Below, piece after piece: positions 39,417 to 48,132 of a stretch of DNA of 64,000 nucleotides. Source of the stretch: Granulicella sp. WH15 (GTDB lineage: Bacteria > Acidobacteriota > Terriglobia > Terriglobales > Acidobacteriaceae); assembly GCF_009914315.1 (NCBI RefSeq), contig NZ_CP042596.1, forward strand, positions 4,402,001 through 4,466,000. The letters are read 5' to 3'. Both the position numbers and the translations under genes were made by a program. A model generated the notes under the pieces. It had not been told where the DNA came from, ran no database searches, and was given only the letters and a program-made list of their open reading frames with translations. Each line of letters begins with the position of its first letter. Position 1 is the first letter of the stretch.

Positions 39417-41557
39417 TGACGATGCGATTCACGATATGCGCGATTGCCGCCATTGTCCTGAGTGCGCGCCTGAGCTGCGCGCAACAGTTGGGGACCAACG
39501 AGGTGCAGGGCAAGGACACGACCTATACCCTCAGCGTTAAATCGCAGTTGGTGACCGAGGTTGTCGTCGTCAAGGATAAGCAGGGAAAGTTCGTCTCGGG
39601 TTTGTCCGCGAAGGACTTCGAGGTGACGGAAGACGGCACTCCGCAGACGGTTCGCGTCTTCGAGCGGGAGTCGTTGCCGGTGGATGCAGCTCCGTTGCCA
39701 ATAACCTCTCAGGAGGAAGAGAACGTTCGTATCTACAAACGGCTTGGGCGCACGTCGTACGCTGCTACGGGCAAGGAGAACTATAAGGATCGGCGTCTGC
39801 TGGCACTTTACTTCGACATGACGGCGATGCGTCCGGACGACCAGGTGCGTGCCCTGCAGGCAGCGGAGAAGTTTGTGCGCACCCAGATGACAGAGGTGGA
39901 TATGCTGTCGATCCTGCGCTACCAGGGTGGCTCGGTGGATGTGCTGCTGGACTTCAGCTCCGACCGTAACAAGATGCTGAGCATTCTGGAGACGATGGTC
40001 GTGGGCGAAGGCCAAGGCTCTGCTGAGGGCGTCGATGACAGCAGCAGCACCGATGAGGGAGCGGCGTTCGGGCAGGATGCGAGCGAGTTCAACATCTTCA
40101 ATACCGATCGGCAACTGTCCGCGCTTCAGACTACGGCTCACATGCTGGAGCAGATCAACGAGAAGAAGACGCTGCTTTATTTTTCAAGCGGGCTGCGACT
40201 GAATGGGAACGACAACCAGGCACAGCTTCACGCGACGGTGGACGCGGCGGTGAAGGCGGGGGTTGCGTTCTGGCCCGTCGATGCGCGCGGGCTTGTGGCC
40301 CAGGCTCCGCTGGGAGATGCGACGCAGGGATCGCCGGGCAACGCCGGAATGTATAACGGGACGGCGGTGCAGGCGGGGAACGACCGCTTTCAGCAGTCGC
40401 AGGACACGCTGTACTCGCTGGCCGCGGATACGGGAGGCAAGGCGTTCTTCGATAACAACGATCTTGCCTCAGGGATCGTGCGGGCGCAGCGTGCCACCTC
40501 GGACTATTACCTGGTGGGCTACTACACGACGAACACCGCGCAGAACGGGCACTTTCGTCGCATCAAGATCACGCTGCCGGGGAGGGGCGATGCAAGCCTC
40601 GACTATCGCCAGGGATACTACGCCAATAAGGAGTTTGGAAAGTTCAACGAAGCGGAGAAGGAGCGGCAGCTGGAAGATGCGTTGCTGCTGGGGGACCCGA
40701 TCACCGAGCTGACCGTGGCGATGGAGATCAACTACTTCCAGATGAATCGCGCCGAGTATTTTGTGCCGATCACGGTGAAGATTCCGGGGCGAGAGCTGGC
40801 GCTGGCGAAACACTTCGGCAACGAACACACGGTGATCGATTTTGTCTGCGAGATCAAGGATGAGATGGGCATCACCACATCCAATCTGCGCGACAACGTC
40901 GATGTGAAGTTGAACGATGCCTCCGTGGCTGAGCTTGCCCGCAGGCCGATCGAGTACAGCACGGGATTTACTTTGCTGCCCGGGCACTACACGATCAAGT
41001 TTCTTGCGCGGGATAACGAGACCGGACGTATCGGAACCTTCCAGACGACCTTTGTCGTTCCCAATCTGAACAAGGAGTTGAAGCGGCTTCCAATCAGCTC
41101 GGTGGTGCTGAGCAGCCAGAGGGTCGATACGAAGCAGGCGCTCTTCAATACGATGAAGGGCAAGGAACAGGCGAAGAACGACGCGGTGAATCCGCTGGTG
41201 AATGGGGGCGGCAAGCTCATTCCCAGTGTTACGCGGGCCTTTCATGGTGACCGCGAACTGGAGGTCTTTCTTCAGGCTTATATGGGAGGTACGGATGCAG
41301 CGTCTTCTCCACAGCAGGCGGCAAGGGCTCAGGTCGTCGCCTTCGTCAGCTTCTACCGCAACGGCAGTAAGGTGATGCAGAGCGACCTTGTACAGGCAGT
41401 GGCCTTGCCGGAGAGCCGCCTGGGAGTTGTGCCGATCAACTTGAAGGTTTCACTTGAAGCGTTGGAAGCTGGAGAGTATCAGTGCCAGGTGACGGTGCTC
41501 GATCCGGCAAAAAATCGCGCAGCTTTCTGGCAGGGGTCGGTTGCAGTGGTTCGGTGA
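39416..41557 (+). CDS. VWA-domain protein of the acidobacterial TIGR03436 type
   Basis: This is a 713-residue exported protein with signal peptide MTMRFTICAIAAIVLSARLS (cut after ...CA). An N-terminal beta domain (about 30-85: VTEVVVVKDKQGKFVSGLSA, KDFEVTEDG) is characteristic of VWFA-related Acidobacteria proteins. The VWA domain (about 120-405) has a degenerate metal site: ALYFDMTAM stands where DxSxS is expected. LLYFSSGLRLNGNDN and WPVDARGL follow. The C-terminal 250 residues are beta-rich and unassigned. It is the last gene of the blaI operon, one base overlapping the receptor, and probably acts in the periplasm or on the surface as a binding partner of the receptor. Confidence 0.88.
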   Translation: MTMRFTICAIAAIVLSARLSCAQQLGTNEVQGKDTTYTLSVKSQLVTEVVVVKDKQGKFVSGLSAKDFEVTEDGTPQTVRVFERESLPVDAAPLPITSQEEENVRIYKRLGRTSYAATGKENYKDRRLLALYFDMTAMRPDDQVRALQAAEKFVRTQMTEVDMLSILRYQGGSVDVLLDFSSDRNKMLSILETMVVGEGQGSAEGVDDSSSTDEGAAFGQDASEFNIFNTDRQLSALQTTAHMLEQINEKKTLLYFSSGLRLNGNDNQAQLHATVDAAVKAGVAFWPVDARGLVAQAPLGDATQGSPGNAGMYNGTAVQAGNDRFQQSQDTLYSLAADTGGKAFFDNNDLASGIVRAQRATSDYYLVGYYTTNTAQNGHFRRIKITLPGRGDASLDYRQGYYANKEFGKFNEAEKERQLEDALLLGDPITELTVAMEINYFQMNRAEYFVPITVKIPGRELALAKHFGNEHTVIDFVCEIKDEMGITTSNLRDNVDVKLNDASVAELARRPIEYSTGFTLLPGHYTIKFLARDNETGRIGTFQTTFVVPNLNKELKRLPISSVVLSSQRVDTKQALFNTMKGKEQAKNDAVNPLVNGGGKLIPSVTRAFHGDRELEVFLQAYMGGTDAASSPQQAARAQVVAFVSFYRNGSKVMQSDLVQAVALPESRLGVVPINLKVSLEALEAGEYQCQVTVLDPAKNRAAFWQGSVAVVR

Positions 41558-41565
41558 GATTGCAC

Positions 41566-41722
41566 GAGCAGAACAAAGCCCGCACCTGGGGCGGGTTTTG
41601 ATGTCCGGGCTAAAGCCCGGACCTACCCCAGAAGCAACGGCAAGAGCAAGAACAAAGACAGAAGCAGATTCCTCCGCTTCGCTCCTGAATGACAACAAAA
41701 AACGGGCAACAGCGAAAGCAAA
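41566..41722. repeat. dispersed repeat B, copy 2
   Basis: It contains CCGGGCTAAAGCCCGGACC, CAGAAGCAACGGCAAGAGC and the 34-base block (41663-41696) identical to copies 1 and 3. It lies 9 bases after the stop of the VWA gene and runs directly into repeat A5. Confidence 0.85.
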
Positions 41723-41724
41723 AT

Positions 41725-41795
41725 AATCGCTGCCGACCAACGGGAGGCCCTCAGAAGATTACTTACCCACACCGCCCCGAGAACGGCACGAAGTG
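41725..41795. repeat. dispersed repeat A, copy 5 (half element)
   Basis: This is the right half of the core (TCGCTGCCGACCAACGGGAG), then ACTTACCCACACCGCCCCGA and GAACGGCACGAAGTG. Its outer arm ends directly at the stop codon (CTA on the plus strand, 41796-41798) of the minus-strand receptor gene, the same placement as copy 3 against the dprE2-like gene. Confidence 0.8.
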
Positions 41796-44700
41796 CTAGA
41801 AGCGGGCTTCTACTGCGAATTGCAGGATGCGGGATAGGTTGCCGAAGCCGGTGATGGCTCCGAAGCTGGTGCTCGAGGGATCGGTGCTGGGAGCCGAGTA
41901 GACCGGGTGGTTGAGCGCGTTGAGCGCCTCCGCGCGGACGATCATGTCGACCCGCTCCTTGACGTTAAACTTCTTGAGCGCGCCCACGTTCAGCAGGTCC
42001 TGGTAGTCCTGGCGAACGTTGTTGAAGCGCAGCGGATAGGTGCGGACGTTCGACTCCAGTACCGTATTGGTGTAGCAGGTAGTGGGGTGGGCCTTGCAGT
42101 CGCTGTCGACCGTCTGGCCCTGCACACCGGTCAGCAGATTGTTGACAAAGGCGGCGGTGTTGAACCATTGCGTGTAGCTTTTGTGCGGGTTCTTGCCGAT
42201 GTCGGCGAAGGTAGCGCCCGGACGCAGGATGGCTCCGGCGTTGTTGAAGGTGAGCGGCTGGCCACTGCGCACCTGATAGCTGCCCTGCACCTGGAAGCCG
42301 CGAATGGCTTCGCCGAGCACGCCGTGAGCCGAGCCGAAGAAGGGCTTGCCCTTGCCGAAGGGCAGCTCATAGATGGCCGAGACCGCGAGCACCTGCGGGT
42401 AGTCGCCGTTGGAGACGCCGTACCAGGGCTTGGCGTCGCCGGGGTTCAGAAAGGTGATGGCGTCGAGCGAGCGCGACTTGGTGTAGGCCACGGTCATGTT
42501 GTAGCCGTGCGAGAAGCGCTTCTGCAACGAGAGTTGCAGAGCGTTGTAGCTGGAGAAGCCGGAGGTATCCTGCGCGGTGATACCAGTGAACTCGGGAAAG
42601 GGCTTGGCCAGCTGGCTGTTGGCGATGGTGGTGCTGGAGGCCAGGCTGGGGTTACCGGGCATCGCGATGCCCTGGAAGGGATTGGCGCTCAGGTGGGTCA
42701 TGCGGGTGTTGATGGCGGTCTGCGCGACGGTGCGGCTCGAGTCCGTGCTGAGCAGGCTGTTGGGGACCGGATCGTAGTCGCGCGTGACGCGGATGTGGTA
42801 GCCCTGATTGCCGACGTAGTCCGCCTCGACGATCATGTCGGCGGGAAGCTGGTACTGGAAGCCGAGAGAATAACGCTCATTATAAGGCGTGCTGGGGTGC
42901 TGCGGGAAGAAGGTGATCGACGTCCCGATAGATTGGAGCAGGCCGTTGCCCGCTCCGCTGGGCTGGATGAGACCGTTGGGGAATGGGTTGGCGAGGCTGG
43001 AGACAAAGGTGAGGCCGCCGTCGTTGGTGGGCACGGTGTTGGTGGTCTGGCTGAAGCCGACCGCGTTGCCGTACTGCACGTACTCGGCCAGGTGGCTGAA
43101 GAAGATGCCGTAGCCGCCGCGGATGACCAGCTTGGGCGTGGGGTTATAGGCAAAGCCGATGCGCGGCGAGACGTTCTTCTTCTGGCCGCTCCAGAGAGCC
43201 TGCTGCGAGCCGCCTGGAGTGGCGTACTCGAGGCCGCCGTTGACCGCGAAGCTGCCGGGGCTGGCGTAGTAGGCCGTGGCGGGGTTGGCCGCCGAGGCCG
43301 TATAGAGCGAGGCGTACTTGGCCTGGGCCTGGGCGGCGACGGGGTTGGGCGCGTCGAAGGCGAAGCCTGTGGTGCTCTTGTTGTGGCGCTCTCGGACGGG
43401 GCTGCCGTACTCGTAGCGCAGGCCGAGGTTGACGGTGAGCTTGGGCGTGACCTTCCAGTCGTCCTGGAAGTAGCCCGAAGTGTAGTCGGTGTTGTTGGAG
43501 GTGGCGGCGTTGAGGGTCTCGGACGAGCCCTCGGACTGGCCGAACTCCAGCGACGCCAGCGCCTGCCCGATAGTAGCAGTGGTAGCGTTAGTGTTCTCCG
43601 GCCCCTTGGTGTAGGTCCCCTGGGCGTTAACGACGAAGTGCTCGCCTGAGGAGTTGAACTGGTTGGCCTGGTACTCGCGCCACTCGACGCCGAAGCGGAC
43701 CTGGTGACGACCCAGCGACTTGGAGATAGAAGCCATGGCGACGTGGATGTTATCCGCCTCGAAGCCGGGATCGGAGTTGCCGAGCGTGGCGTAGCCGGTA
43801 ATCTTGACCTGGGGGAAGCCCTGCGCGGCGGGGTTCGAACCCGCGATGGCGTTGGGGTTGATGCCGAGGTCGGTCGAAGTCGTCTTGGCGTCGAGCGAGG
43901 TGACCGTGGTGAAGCGCGTGAAGGAGTAGCGGACGTTGAGGACCGTCGTCGCGTTCAGCGTATCGACGTAGTCCAGCGCGATAGCGTTGTTCTTCAGGGT
44001 CAGGGTCTGGCCGCTGGCTCCGGGGTAGTAGGCGTTCTTGCCGGGCTGCGAGCGCAGGCTGTGGATGTAGTGGCCGAAGAGCTTCTGCCGGTCGTTGAGC
44101 GTGTAGTCGATACGCGTGGCGATGTTCCAGTAGTGATCCACGTTGTTGACGTTGGAGACGAAGTTATTGGCTCCGTTCGGGGTCTCGACGGCCGAGCCCG
44201 TCGGCTCCGGATAGAAGCTGAGGATCTTAGCCGCGACCGGGTCGATGGTCTGCATGTTGGTGATGACGTTGCCGGGGACGGCGGCGCGGGTGTACTGGCC
44301 GGGGCAGTCGGGATCGGGCGTGGTCTTGAAGGGATCGAAGATCTGGTAGCTGTTGTACGGCGCGGCCACGTGTCCGGGGCAGGTCACCGTGTTCGAGAGC
44401 GTGGTGCCCAGCGGCAGCAGGGCCGAGAAGTCACCGCTCTTCTCCGCGTCGGTGGGGACGGTCTGGGTGGTGGTGCTGGCGGCCTGCTGGTTGAACTGGC
44501 GCTCGTAGCCGCCGAAGAAGAAGAGCTTCGAGGGCAGTATGGGGCCGCTGACCTCGCCGCTCTCGCGATCGTACTTATTGGCCGGGGCGCTGGTGGGGCC
44601 GAGCGAGTAGGCCGGGGCATCGACGCCCTGAGGCTGGAAGAACCAGCTTCCGCTGCCGTGGAACTGGCGGCTGCCGGACTTGAGGCTGGTGTCGAGCGAG

Positions 44701-45422
44701 CCGCCCGAGGTATGGGCGAGCGAGGCGTCGTAGGGCGAGGTGATGACGCGGGTCTCCTGCACGAAGTCGCGCGAGGGGATGTAGGCCGTGGTGACCGCGC
44801 CGCCGTTGCGAGTGTCGGGCGCGCCGTCGAGCGTGAACTCGGTCTGGCCGGACTGCGCGCCGTCGACCTTGCTGCTCTCCGAGCCGCCCTCGTAAGTGTG
44901 CGAGGGTTGCAGGCTGGTGCTGGTGATGCCGGGGGCGAGCAGTTGCAGGTCGAAGGGGTTGCTGTAGAGGATGGGCAGCTCGGCGAGTGAGCGCGACTCG
45001 ACCGTGTAGCCGAGCACTGAGTCCTCGGTGCGGAGCCGGGCGCCGCCGGTTCCCTGCACGGTGACCTGCTCGTTCTGCTGGCCGACCTGGAGCGGGATGG
45101 GGATGCCGATGTGCGCGGCCACCTCCACGCGGACGTGGGTGGCGCTGTACTGTTTGAAGCCCGCACTGGACCCGGTGACGGTGTAGACGCCGGGAATGAC
45201 CAGCTCGAAGATGTAGGCTCCGGCGGCATCGGAGACGGTGCTCAGCGTGACGCCGGTCTCTTCGTTCAACAGCGTGACGCCGGCCTTGGGCACCACCGCT
45301 CCGGTGGGATCGGTCACCAGGCCGTTGATGCGGCCGCGATCTTCCTGTCCAAACGCCATTCCATCCAGATTCCACCCGAGAACCAAAACCAGCAGCAAGA
45401 TCCAGCAGCTCTTCAACCGCAT
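41796..45422 (-). CDS. TonB-dependent receptor, Oar-like (second copy type)
   Basis: This is a 1208-residue outer-membrane protein. I start at the ATG at 45422, which has a GGAGG ribosome-binding site and begins the signal peptide (LKSCWILLLVLVLGWNLDG). The carboxypeptidase-regulatory domain follows (about residues 30-110: INGLVTDPTGAVVPKAGVTL, DAAGAYIFELVIPGVYTVT), then the plug (SLAELPILYSNPFDLQLLAP) and a long barrel ending FAVEARF. It is not in an obvious operon; a gap of 564 bases lies upstream and the convergent VWA gene downstream. Substrate unknown; such receptors in Acidobacteriota are usually tied to polymer or oligosaccharide uptake. Confidence 0.88.
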   Translation of the reverse strand: MRLKSCWILLLVLVLGWNLDGMAFGQEDRGRINGLVTDPTGAVVPKAGVTLLNEETGVTLSTVSDAAGAYIFELVIPGVYTVTGSSAGFKQYSATHVRVEVAAHIGIPIPLQVGQQNEQVTVQGTGGARLRTEDSVLGYTVESRSLAELPILYSNPFDLQLLAPGITSTSLQPSHTYEGGSESSKVDGAQSGQTEFTLDGAPDTRNGGAVTTAYIPSRDFVQETRVITSPYDASLAHTSGGSLDTSLKSGSRQFHGSGSWFFQPQGVDAPAYSLGPTSAPANKYDRESGEVSGPILPSKLFFFGGYERQFNQQAASTTTQTVPTDAEKSGDFSALLPLGTTLSNTVTCPGHVAAPYNSYQIFDPFKTTPDPDCPGQYTRAAVPGNVITNMQTIDPVAAKILSFYPEPTGSAVETPNGANNFVSNVNNVDHYWNIATRIDYTLNDRQKLFGHYIHSLRSQPGKNAYYPGASGQTLTLKNNAIALDYVDTLNATTVLNVRYSFTRFTTVTSLDAKTTSTDLGINPNAIAGSNPAAQGFPQVKITGYATLGNSDPGFEADNIHVAMASISKSLGRHQVRFGVEWREYQANQFNSSGEHFVVNAQGTYTKGPENTNATTATIGQALASLEFGQSEGSSETLNAATSNNTDYTSGYFQDDWKVTPKLTVNLGLRYEYGSPVRERHNKSTTGFAFDAPNPVAAQAQAKYASLYTASAANPATAYYASPGSFAVNGGLEYATPGGSQQALWSGQKKNVSPRIGFAYNPTPKLVIRGGYGIFFSHLAEYVQYGNAVGFSQTTNTVPTNDGGLTFVSSLANPFPNGLIQPSGAGNGLLQSIGTSITFFPQHPSTPYNERYSLGFQYQLPADMIVEADYVGNQGYHIRVTRDYDPVPNSLLSTDSSRTVAQTAINTRMTHLSANPFQGIAMPGNPSLASSTTIANSQLAKPFPEFTGITAQDTSGFSSYNALQLSLQKRFSHGYNMTVAYTKSRSLDAITFLNPGDAKPWYGVSNGDYPQVLAVSAIYELPFGKGKPFFGSAHGVLGEAIRGFQVQGSYQVRSGQPLTFNNAGAILRPGATFADIGKNPHKSYTQWFNTAAFVNNLLTGVQGQTVDSDCKAHPTTCYTNTVLESNVRTYPLRFNNVRQDYQDLLNVGALKKFNVKERVDMIVRAEALNALNHPVYSAPSTDPSSTSFGAITGFGNLSRILQFAVEARF

Positions 45423-45986
45423 ACGTCCCTCCGTTGCACGCACGTAAAGTGACTGGTGCATGAACGGACCACACCATACGGATTCGGCAAGTCTGGTGTC
45501 AATACGAAAATTATTGGTATCGTTTTTCGATTCAACGAGCTTGACCTTCGGATTGGCCGACGGACGGAGGGAGAGAAGGTGTTGCGAGGGCTATGATTCG
45601 AAGGCTTCCGCTGGATGGGGTTGAAGCGGAGGGTTGGTTTATTCGCTCATCGCAGGAAATGCGGATTCCGTTTTTGAGGGACTGCTTTCAAGGCAGAAGG
45701 GGTATCTCTACTGCTTGCGGGTGTGACGGATTGGTGTGACCTTCAAATTTTCATGGCTGCGGGCGTGATCCTTCTTGTTCGCAACCGGCAGGATCTCCGG
45801 CGTTATTTGGACTTCGTACCCTTTTCGGGGAGGATGTAGGCAAGATAGCTCTTCTTGGGGTCTCCCATTGGCCGGAAACGAGCATCTCTCAATTCCGACC
45901 AACGGGAGGACCATGCGAAGCTTCAAAAAGGCTTGTGAACGCTCGCCCCGCGTGAAAAACTCCTTGGTCTGTGATTGAACCCAACT
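45423..45986. other. gene-free interval with repeat A6 and a presumed receptor promoter
   Basis: This 564-base gap holds repeat A6 (45808-45975). Nearer the receptor, an AT-rich island (about 45500-45535: CGAAAATTATTGGTATCG then TTTTTCGATTC) stands out from the GC-rich surroundings. It is the likely promoter or operator area for the minus-strand receptor. The rest (45540-45800) shows no supported gene. Confidence 0.55.
45808..45975. repeat. dispersed repeat A, copy 6 (degenerate, reverse orientation)
   Basis: The order matches copy 2: GACTTCGTACCCTTTTCGGG, a GGGGTCTCCCATTGGCCGG core half with loop, CCGACCAACGGGAGGACC, GCGAAGCTTCAAAAAGGC and CGCTCGCCCCGCGTGAAAAA. Both arms are present but the left arm and core have drifted, so this seems an older copy. 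It ends 11 bases before the stop codon of the amidohydrolase gene. Confidence 0.7.
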
Positions 45987-47999
45987 TTAGCGTTGGAAGC
46001 CGACGCTCCGGCCCAGCGCCTTGCTGTCGTACATCCGGCCATCTTTCACCACGCTCACTACCTGGCGCAGATCGCTGATCTTTGCTAGTGGATTGCCCCG
46101 CACCAGCAGCAGATCCGCACGCTTGCCCACCTCCACCGTGCCCAGTTCGCGGTCGAGCTTCATAGCTCGCGCGGGCACCAGCGTAGCCGACTGGATCGCC
46201 GCCAACGGCGTCATTCCAGCTTGGACATATAGCTCCAGCTCGCGGTCCAGGCCGTAGCCGATGATGTTCGTATCGCTGCCCGCGACGATGGGCACGCCCG
46301 CATCGTAAAGCGCGCGGATGACGCGGAGATTCGTCTGCATCCGCTCGTGAAACTTCGCCTCATCGGCAGCCGGAACTCCCAGCCCGCGAAACTTGAACGC
46401 CATCGACTCCGGCGCGGCGTGGATACCCGGCTCGAACGAGGCCACGTCGATGTTCTTCGGATGCCCGGCCATCTCGCCCCAACCAACCGTCGGGTCGATG
46501 ACGATCTGCCGCTGCTTCAGCAGGGCAATCAACGCCTTTGCCCGTTCGGAGTTCAAGTCAAGTGGACCGTTGCTACCCGGCTGCTGCATCGCCTTGGTCA
46601 CGAACTGCAGATGATTGATCTGATCCATCCCGTCCTCGACGCCTTCAAACGCATCGACTGCCGCGGGCACGTGGCCGGTCACGGTCAGGCCGCGGCGATG
46701 CGCTTCCGCCGTAATGGCCTTCAGGACTTCGGGCCGAAGCTGCGTGTAGACCTTGATCTGCTCGAACTTCGCATCAGCATAGGCATCGACCGCCGCCACG
46801 CCCTCCTCGGGGGTGTTCGCGTCCACAACTCCGAAGCCCAACAGGCCGCCTGCGTCGATCAGCCCCGCGAGCAACAGACGCGGCCCCAGAGCGTGTTTTT
46901 GATCGATCTCCCGGCGCACTGCGGTGAGAAACTCCACCTCGCCGCCGCAGTCGCGAGCCGTGGTGACGCCCGCCGCCAGCAACGCCGGGCCGAACTCCAC
47001 GCCCGAGTAGTGCGAGTGCATCTCCCACAGGCCGGGCAGCAGCGACTGGCCCTCGGCGTGGACGATGCGTGTGCCGGCCGGGACGCTGACGCCCGCGCCA
47101 GCAGCGGCGATGCGGCCATCGCGCACCAGCACCGTGGCGTTCTCCACGGCGGGCGCGCCGGTGCCGTCGATCAGCCGCGCGCCCGCGATGGCGTAGCTGC
47201 CCTGCGCCGTGGGCGACACCTGCCGGTCCAGCGCGGCCAGGTCGAGCATCTCCTGCTGGACGGCGCTGTGGACCATCTGGCCCGCCACGGAGGAGTACTC
47301 GTCGAGCACCAGCTCCTGCGGCAGACCGCCCGCGAAGGTCATCATGGCGGCGATGCGGCCGCTGTCGTTCATCCACAGGATCTCGCGGCCGAAGACGAGA
47401 TTGGCGACCGTGTATCGCTCGAGCCGCAGGATGTGGCCGTGGAAGTCGAAGGCATCGTAGCCTACCGATCTGATCTCGACCGGCAGTGCGCGGGCGTTGG
47501 CGCGCAGCAGCGGCAGGCTGGCCGGACGGCCGTGACGCCGCCAGTAGCGCATCATCATCATCTGCACCGAGGCGGGCACGGCTCCGAAGCCCACGAAGGC
47601 CACGCGGGGGCGGGCGATGGTGCGGCTGGCGTCGGCCTCGCGCACCTGCACCGAGGACGCCGTAAGCTCGGCCACGGAATCGCCGCCTGCGACTTCTGGA
47701 ACTGGATGCTGGACGATGCGGATGGGGTTGAAAGACTCGTCCATCTCGAGCGTGGTGGAACTACCGCGTTTAGTGCCGCGGTCCGAGAAGCTGACCTGCG
47801 CGGTCAAGATTTGGTGGCCACCGCTTTCCGTGACGGTGTACTCCTCGCTACCGATGTCGTGAAGCAGCAGATGAACTTTATAGATGCCGTGCTCGACCAC
47901 CAGAGGATGAGCGGGCGTGCTCACCGGCTTCTTTTGCGCCCAGGCGCTTGCCGAGGCAAACAGCAGCATACCCAATAGACAGACCGCACGCTTCTTCAT
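45987..47999 (-). CDS. exported amidohydrolase-family protein
   Basis: This 670-residue protein has a signal peptide (MKKRAVCLLGMLLFASASAW, cut after AQ) and an unassigned N-terminal domain of about 200 residues. The amidohydrolase domain begins at ARLIDGTGAPAVENATVLVR. The metal-binding HxH is in LWEMHSHYSGVEFG, further ligands are in TVTGHVPAAVDAFEG, and the late Asp is in VPIVAGSDTN. The family member type is imidazolonepropionase-like/prolidase-like, so a cyclic amide or peptide substrate in the periplasm is plausible but not determined. The start at 47999 is chosen for the signal peptide; the frame stays open to 48221, overlapping the divergent MFS gene. Confidence 0.85.
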   Translation of the reverse strand: MKKRAVCLLGMLLFASASAWAQKKPVSTPAHPLVVEHGIYKVHLLLHDIGSEEYTVTESGGHQILTAQVSFSDRGTKRGSSTTLEMDESFNPIRIVQHPVPEVAGGDSVAELTASSVQVREADASRTIARPRVAFVGFGAVPASVQMMMMRYWRRHGRPASLPLLRANARALPVEIRSVGYDAFDFHGHILRLERYTVANLVFGREILWMNDSGRIAAMMTFAGGLPQELVLDEYSSVAGQMVHSAVQQEMLDLAALDRQVSPTAQGSYAIAGARLIDGTGAPAVENATVLVRDGRIAAAGAGVSVPAGTRIVHAEGQSLLPGLWEMHSHYSGVEFGPALLAAGVTTARDCGGEVEFLTAVRREIDQKHALGPRLLLAGLIDAGGLLGFGVVDANTPEEGVAAVDAYADAKFEQIKVYTQLRPEVLKAITAEAHRRGLTVTGHVPAAVDAFEGVEDGMDQINHLQFVTKAMQQPGSNGPLDLNSERAKALIALLKQRQIVIDPTVGWGEMAGHPKNIDVASFEPGIHAAPESMAFKFRGLGVPAADEAKFHERMQTNLRVIRALYDAGVPIVAGSDTNIIGYGLDRELELYVQAGMTPLAAIQSATLVPARAMKLDRELGTVEVGKRADLLLVRGNPLAKISDLRQVVSVVKDGRMYDSKALGRSVGFQR

Positions 48000-48132
48000 C
48001 GCCGCTTCGCTACCTTCCTGAACTCGCAGTCGGCATCGCATACGAGGCCGTGTCCCGAGGCTAACATCTGCACCGTCACTGCCTTGGTACAGACGACGAG
48101 CAAAGCACGATTCCCTTTCGTAAACTATTCCT

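Noticed and set aside
41907..44990. two long open frames antisense to the second TonB receptor
   Set aside because: Both are Gly/Val/Arg/Asp-rich shadows of a well-supported receptor gene; no start signals or domains.
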